8,302 bases of DNA from Methylococcaceae bacterium (GTDB lineage Bacteria > Pseudomonadota > Gammaproteobacteria > Methylococcales > Methylomonadaceae), in contig CANNLO010000199.1 of assembly GCA_947505055.1 (NCBI GenBank), forward strand, positions 1-8,302. The letters run 5' to 3'. The position numbers were made by a program, and so were the translations under genes. Shown one piece after another: positions 5,948 to 8,302 of this stretch. Numbering within the stretch: position 1 is the stretch's first letter; every line of letters begins with the position of its first letter. Under the pieces are notes generated by a model. The model worked only from the letters and a program-made list of their open reading frames with translations, had not been told where the DNA came from and ran no database searches.

Positions 5948-6982
5948 ATGAAAAAAATGAACAATAAAAAAATAAAAGTATTGATATTTGGCGCATTAGT
6001 AATATGTATAAATTTCATGCCGGGAATAGCTAGTGGTAACGATACTTGGAATAAAATCACCATAAATAATGAAACATGCTCGTACCAGTCTAAATCAGGA
6101 CAATTAATAAAAAAATGTGAGCATTTACCTGTTGCCACAGAAAGCATTCAATCACCTATCCAGTCATCAACGCAATACAACCCACAACCGCACCCTCTGG
6201 CACTAATAACAAAACCTGAATTTATAGCCGCAGAAGATCAAAAAGTCATAACGATGCCAGTAACAAGCAAGCCTATACAAAAATCACTAGCTAACAGTGA
6301 AAATCAAATAAGTAGCTTCCAAGTCAATAGAAGTGATGATAATCATAATTCATTTTCTTATTTCGTGGTTACTTTGATTTTTGGATACTTTTTAGGTTAC
6401 CAGAAAAGTAAAAGAAGCGAGGATTATATCCAAGATCAAGCAGAGAAAATGGTCAAAACAGAACTCAAGTCTTTAGACAAAAGCCTTTACTGCATTATGC
6501 ATGATATTACATTGCCGATTGGTAATGGAACAACACAGATAGATCACATCGTGATATCGGAACATGGTATTTTTGTTATTGAAACAAAAAGTCATAAAGG
6601 TTGGATATTCGGAAAAGAAAATGATGGCATATGGACACAAGTAATAAAAGGTGGAAAAAAATATACTTTTCATAGTCCAATCGTGCAAAATTCAAATCAT
6701 ATTAAACATATTGAACGTATAGCAAATATTGAAAGCAATACCATAAAAAATATTGTTGTTTTTACAAATCCTGGGATGGAATTTAAAGCCGCTAGGCCAA
6801 AATATGTACTGAAACTAAATGAATTAAAATCCTATATCAATCAGTCTACATCTACACCCATAAGCTCTCAAAGAGTTCATGAGATAATTGGGTGCATTGA
6901 ATTTAATAGAAAGGAAAGATCAGAGCAAACAAATAATGATCATATTGCCTTCATCAAAAGTAGGTTTAAGCGCCGTAGCTGA
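5948..6982 (+). CDS. Membrane-anchored NERD-domain (nuclease-related) protein
   Basis: A 344-aa protein. Residues about 8-29 are a hydrophobic N-terminal segment (signal peptide or anchor). Residues 30-135 form a polar, Ser/Gln/Pro-rich linker with two cysteines. A transmembrane helix lies at about 136-150 (FSYFVVTLIFGYFLGY), and the NERD domain follows at about 175-295. Diagnostic residues are D199 in QIDHIVISEHGIFVIETKS, E212-x-K214, and Q248 in SPIVQNSNHI, matching the D...ExK nuclease-like core. A later strand reads IVVFTNPGMEF. NERD proteins are thought to be nucleases or nucleic-acid processing proteins, and the cellular role is uncertain. If the first segment is a cleaved signal, the NERD domain would be cytoplasmic after the second helix. 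ATG 5948 was chosen; the ATG at 5957 is an alternative with GGATGA upstream. The gene is AT-rich compared with its neighbours, divergent from the rest of the element, and its stop lies inside a 20-bp repeat. Confidence 0.85.
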   Translation: MKKMNNKKIKVLIFGALVICINFMPGIASGNDTWNKITINNETCSYQSKSGQLIKKCEHLPVATESIQSPIQSSTQYNPQPHPLALITKPEFIAAEDQKVITMPVTSKPIQKSLANSENQISSFQVNRSDDNHNSFSYFVVTLIFGYFLGYQKSKRSEDYIQDQAEKMVKTELKSLDKSLYCIMHDITLPIGNGTTQIDHIVISEHGIFVIETKSHKGWIFGKENDGIWTQVIKGGKKYTFHSPIVQNSNHIKHIERIANIESNTIKNIVVFTNPGMEFKAARPKYVLKLNELKSYINQSTSTPISSQRVHEIIGCIEFNRKERSEQTNNDHIAFIKSRFKRRS

Positions 6983-6992
6983 ATCGTAGCTA
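6973..6992 (+). repeat. 20-bp direct repeat, copy 2 (end of NERD gene)
   Basis: CCGTAGCTGAATCGTAGCTA is the second copy, 4924 bp from the first, and contains the stop codon of the NERD gene. It lies between the cargo gene and the truncated helicase, where the right boundary of the element is expected. Confidence 0.55.
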
Positions 6993-7014
6993 CGCATGCA
7001 GGCTAACAGTTTGT

Positions 7015-8079
7015 TTAATCCTGTTTGAGGCTGTTTTTGGTTATGGCAAGCATTGCAAGGTATTGATTTAATTGGTTGTTAATAGAGAATATAATATTTG
7101 GGCAAAGCCAGACAACGGTACCTCCATTTCTGACAACAGCGGCGCCAGCGGCCGCAGCCACATAGGTTTTACCGAAGCCTACATCAGCCGAAAGCAATCT
7201 AAGCATGGGTTGATCGGAAGCAATGTCAGTACAAATTTCCCTAATAACATCACGCTGTTCTTCAGTGGGCTTCAAGTCCGTTTCAGACATCAAGCAATCC
7301 AGTGTCTCGGTAGGAATATAAATGGCAGAATGAATAGTGCGTTCTCGATAAGTTTCAGCCCTGGCGCCGGTCAATACATCGTAGGTAGCAATCAGCTTCA
7401 ATAATCGGCACGCAAGTAGTCCGTGGCGTACACTAGGCGGGAAATGAATCACATTCAAAAGAGTTTCAATCGTTGGATAGGTGGAAAGCTCCTTCATCAC
7501 AGATAATCGCTGAGCCTCTTCGGCTGAAGACCATTTCAGCTTTTGCCGTAACCAGTTGACTGCCATCGGAATAGTCACCGACAGAAGAGAATGCTGTAAG
7601 TGTTCGAATACCGTCTCCGGAGCAATTACCTTTGCCTTTCCAGGATAAACAGGAACGACCCGGCCAATCAAAGCGGTGTCGATAAAGGCAGGGTTACGGA
7701 GTTGAGTAAACTGCATGTAATAGCCAATCTGACCGGCAAAACACACCTTGCAATGAAGCTTGCCATCAAGATCGGTTGCATAAATTCTGGGATCTCCAAA
7801 GAATGTAGCCGTTATCTCATGGCCGTATTCATCAACCAGCTTGGCAACTGTTCTTGATGGGACGGAATTACGATGCACCGAGCATTCAACCAGTGTCCCA
7901 TACAGAATCACTTTGTCGCCATCACGCAAGTCGGCAAAACCGGTGGTTAGCTGGTCGTGGTTCAAATCAAGGTACCTTGTCGGTAGCAAAAACGGCACAA
8001 ACTCAGGCGCCAGAACGCCTAATGATTTTAGGCGGCCTAAGCTTATGCTTTCTGCTGGTTGGTTTGGGATGGCTGACAT
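7015..8079 (-). pseudogene. RecG-like DNA helicase, truncated after motif Ia
   Basis: N-terminal half of a RecG-family helicase, the branched-DNA translocase used in replication-fork rescue. From ATG 8079 it encodes 354 aa, about half of the usual 690 or so. The wedge OB-fold lies at about 54-98 (GDKVILYGTLVEC, TVAKLVDEYGHEITATFFGDP). A Q-motif-like block lies at 269-282 (LKPTEEQRDVIREI), and Walker A at 297-305 (ADVGFGKT, where RecG usually has GDVGSGKT). Motif Ia begins at TVVWLCP (321-327). After that the last 27 residues (about 7018-7098) are AT-rich and unlike RecG. Motifs II-VI are missing, so helicase activity is not expected. A TTG at 8190 would add 37 residues that do not resemble RecG, so I prefer the ATG, although its ribosome-binding site is weak. 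This diverged RecG may come from an older island rather than being the chromosomal recG. Confidence 0.8.
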
Positions 8080-8302
8080 GGTTCTGCTTCGAGAATTTAA
8101 GATGCTCGTTTTGTTTGGGATTCTACGTATTATTTGGAAAACGCAAGAGCAAAAAACTGATCGATAATCCGAACAGTATTTTGTAAACAAAGAAAATTAT
8201 GCAGAAGCTAAATAATTCGTATCGGGGTGAAAGACACGCTAAAAAGGCCTGTTTTGTTGGGAAGACCCGCGCACGCATAGCAAGAACGCCAAGTTGATCC
8301 AG

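Noticed and set aside
5671..7010. GGCTAACAGT at 5671-5680 and again at 7001-7010, as possible element ends
   Set aside because: Ten-base repeats are expected many times by chance in a window of this size, and the flanks do not match.
7841..8186. Two plus-strand frames of about 110 aa opposite the RecG-like gene
   Set aside because: They are antisense to recognisable helicase sequence, and the hydrophobic C-terminus of one comes from AT-rich DNA upstream of the helicase start.
8127..8302. Open minus-strand frame running in from the right edge and stopping at 8127
   Set aside because: It has no recognisable motif, and another frame is open over much of the same stretch. I cannot support it as the end of a gene.
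1..8302. CRISPR array, rRNA, retron or insertion-sequence transposase
   Set aside because: No regularly spaced repeats, no reverse transcriptase or DDE transposase motifs and no rRNA-like sequence were seen on either strand.

Overview
The window looks like part of a mobile-element hotspot in a proteobacterium, most likely a gammaproteobacterium. The reasons are a tRNA-Thr(UGU) 3' half with encoded CCA, a P4-type integrase, and a Rep/excisionase/integrase set of a kind found in gammaproteobacterial prophage-like elements. I cannot name the species. No housekeeping gene is intact here. Base composition shifts from moderate GC on the left to clearly AT-rich in the 5.5-7.0 kb segment, then back to moderate GC.

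Left part (1-2001). A minus-strand operon runs from a P4-type tyrosine integrase (589-1797) into a VapB-like antitoxin (start 584, 4 nt after the integrase stop) and a PIN-domain VapC-like toxin (start 385, 14-nt overlap, cut by the window edge). Upstream of the integrase, 1817-1918 holds three copies of a 9-bp motif arranged like recombinase arm-type sites. These are followed by the 3' half of a tRNA-Thr gene without its 5' half (about 1952-2001), an attachment-site scar. The left element therefore probably ends at this point.

Middle part (2008-6982). A second element begins 7 nt past the tRNA CCA. On the minus strand it reads: a 308-aa protein of unknown function, a 67-bp nested palindrome, a Rep_trans-type replication initiator whose first 65 codons contain two more strong palindromes, a small helix-turn-helix excisionase-like protein, and a second tyrosine integrase. 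Rep, Xis and Int are tightly overlapped. Divergently, on the plus strand and across a 492-bp AT-rich spacer, lies a membrane-anchored NERD-domain (nuclease-related) protein. No capsid, coat, Zot/pI or mobilisation gene is visible. The module resembles a minimal rolling-circle integrative element or inovirus satellite carrying cargo, and the unknown gene and the NERD gene are candidate defence or fitness cargo. A 20-bp sequence near the integrase end (2049-2068) recurs with one mismatch at the NERD end (6973-6992) and may mark the element boundaries.

Right part (7015-8302). A RecG-like helicase is cut off just after Walker A/motif Ia, so it is a pseudogene with a foreign tail at the junction with the middle element. 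Beyond its start nothing convincing is seen.

Together the window records repeated insertion at one tRNA-Thr locus, with two unrelated tyrosine recombinases back to back and one att scar between them.
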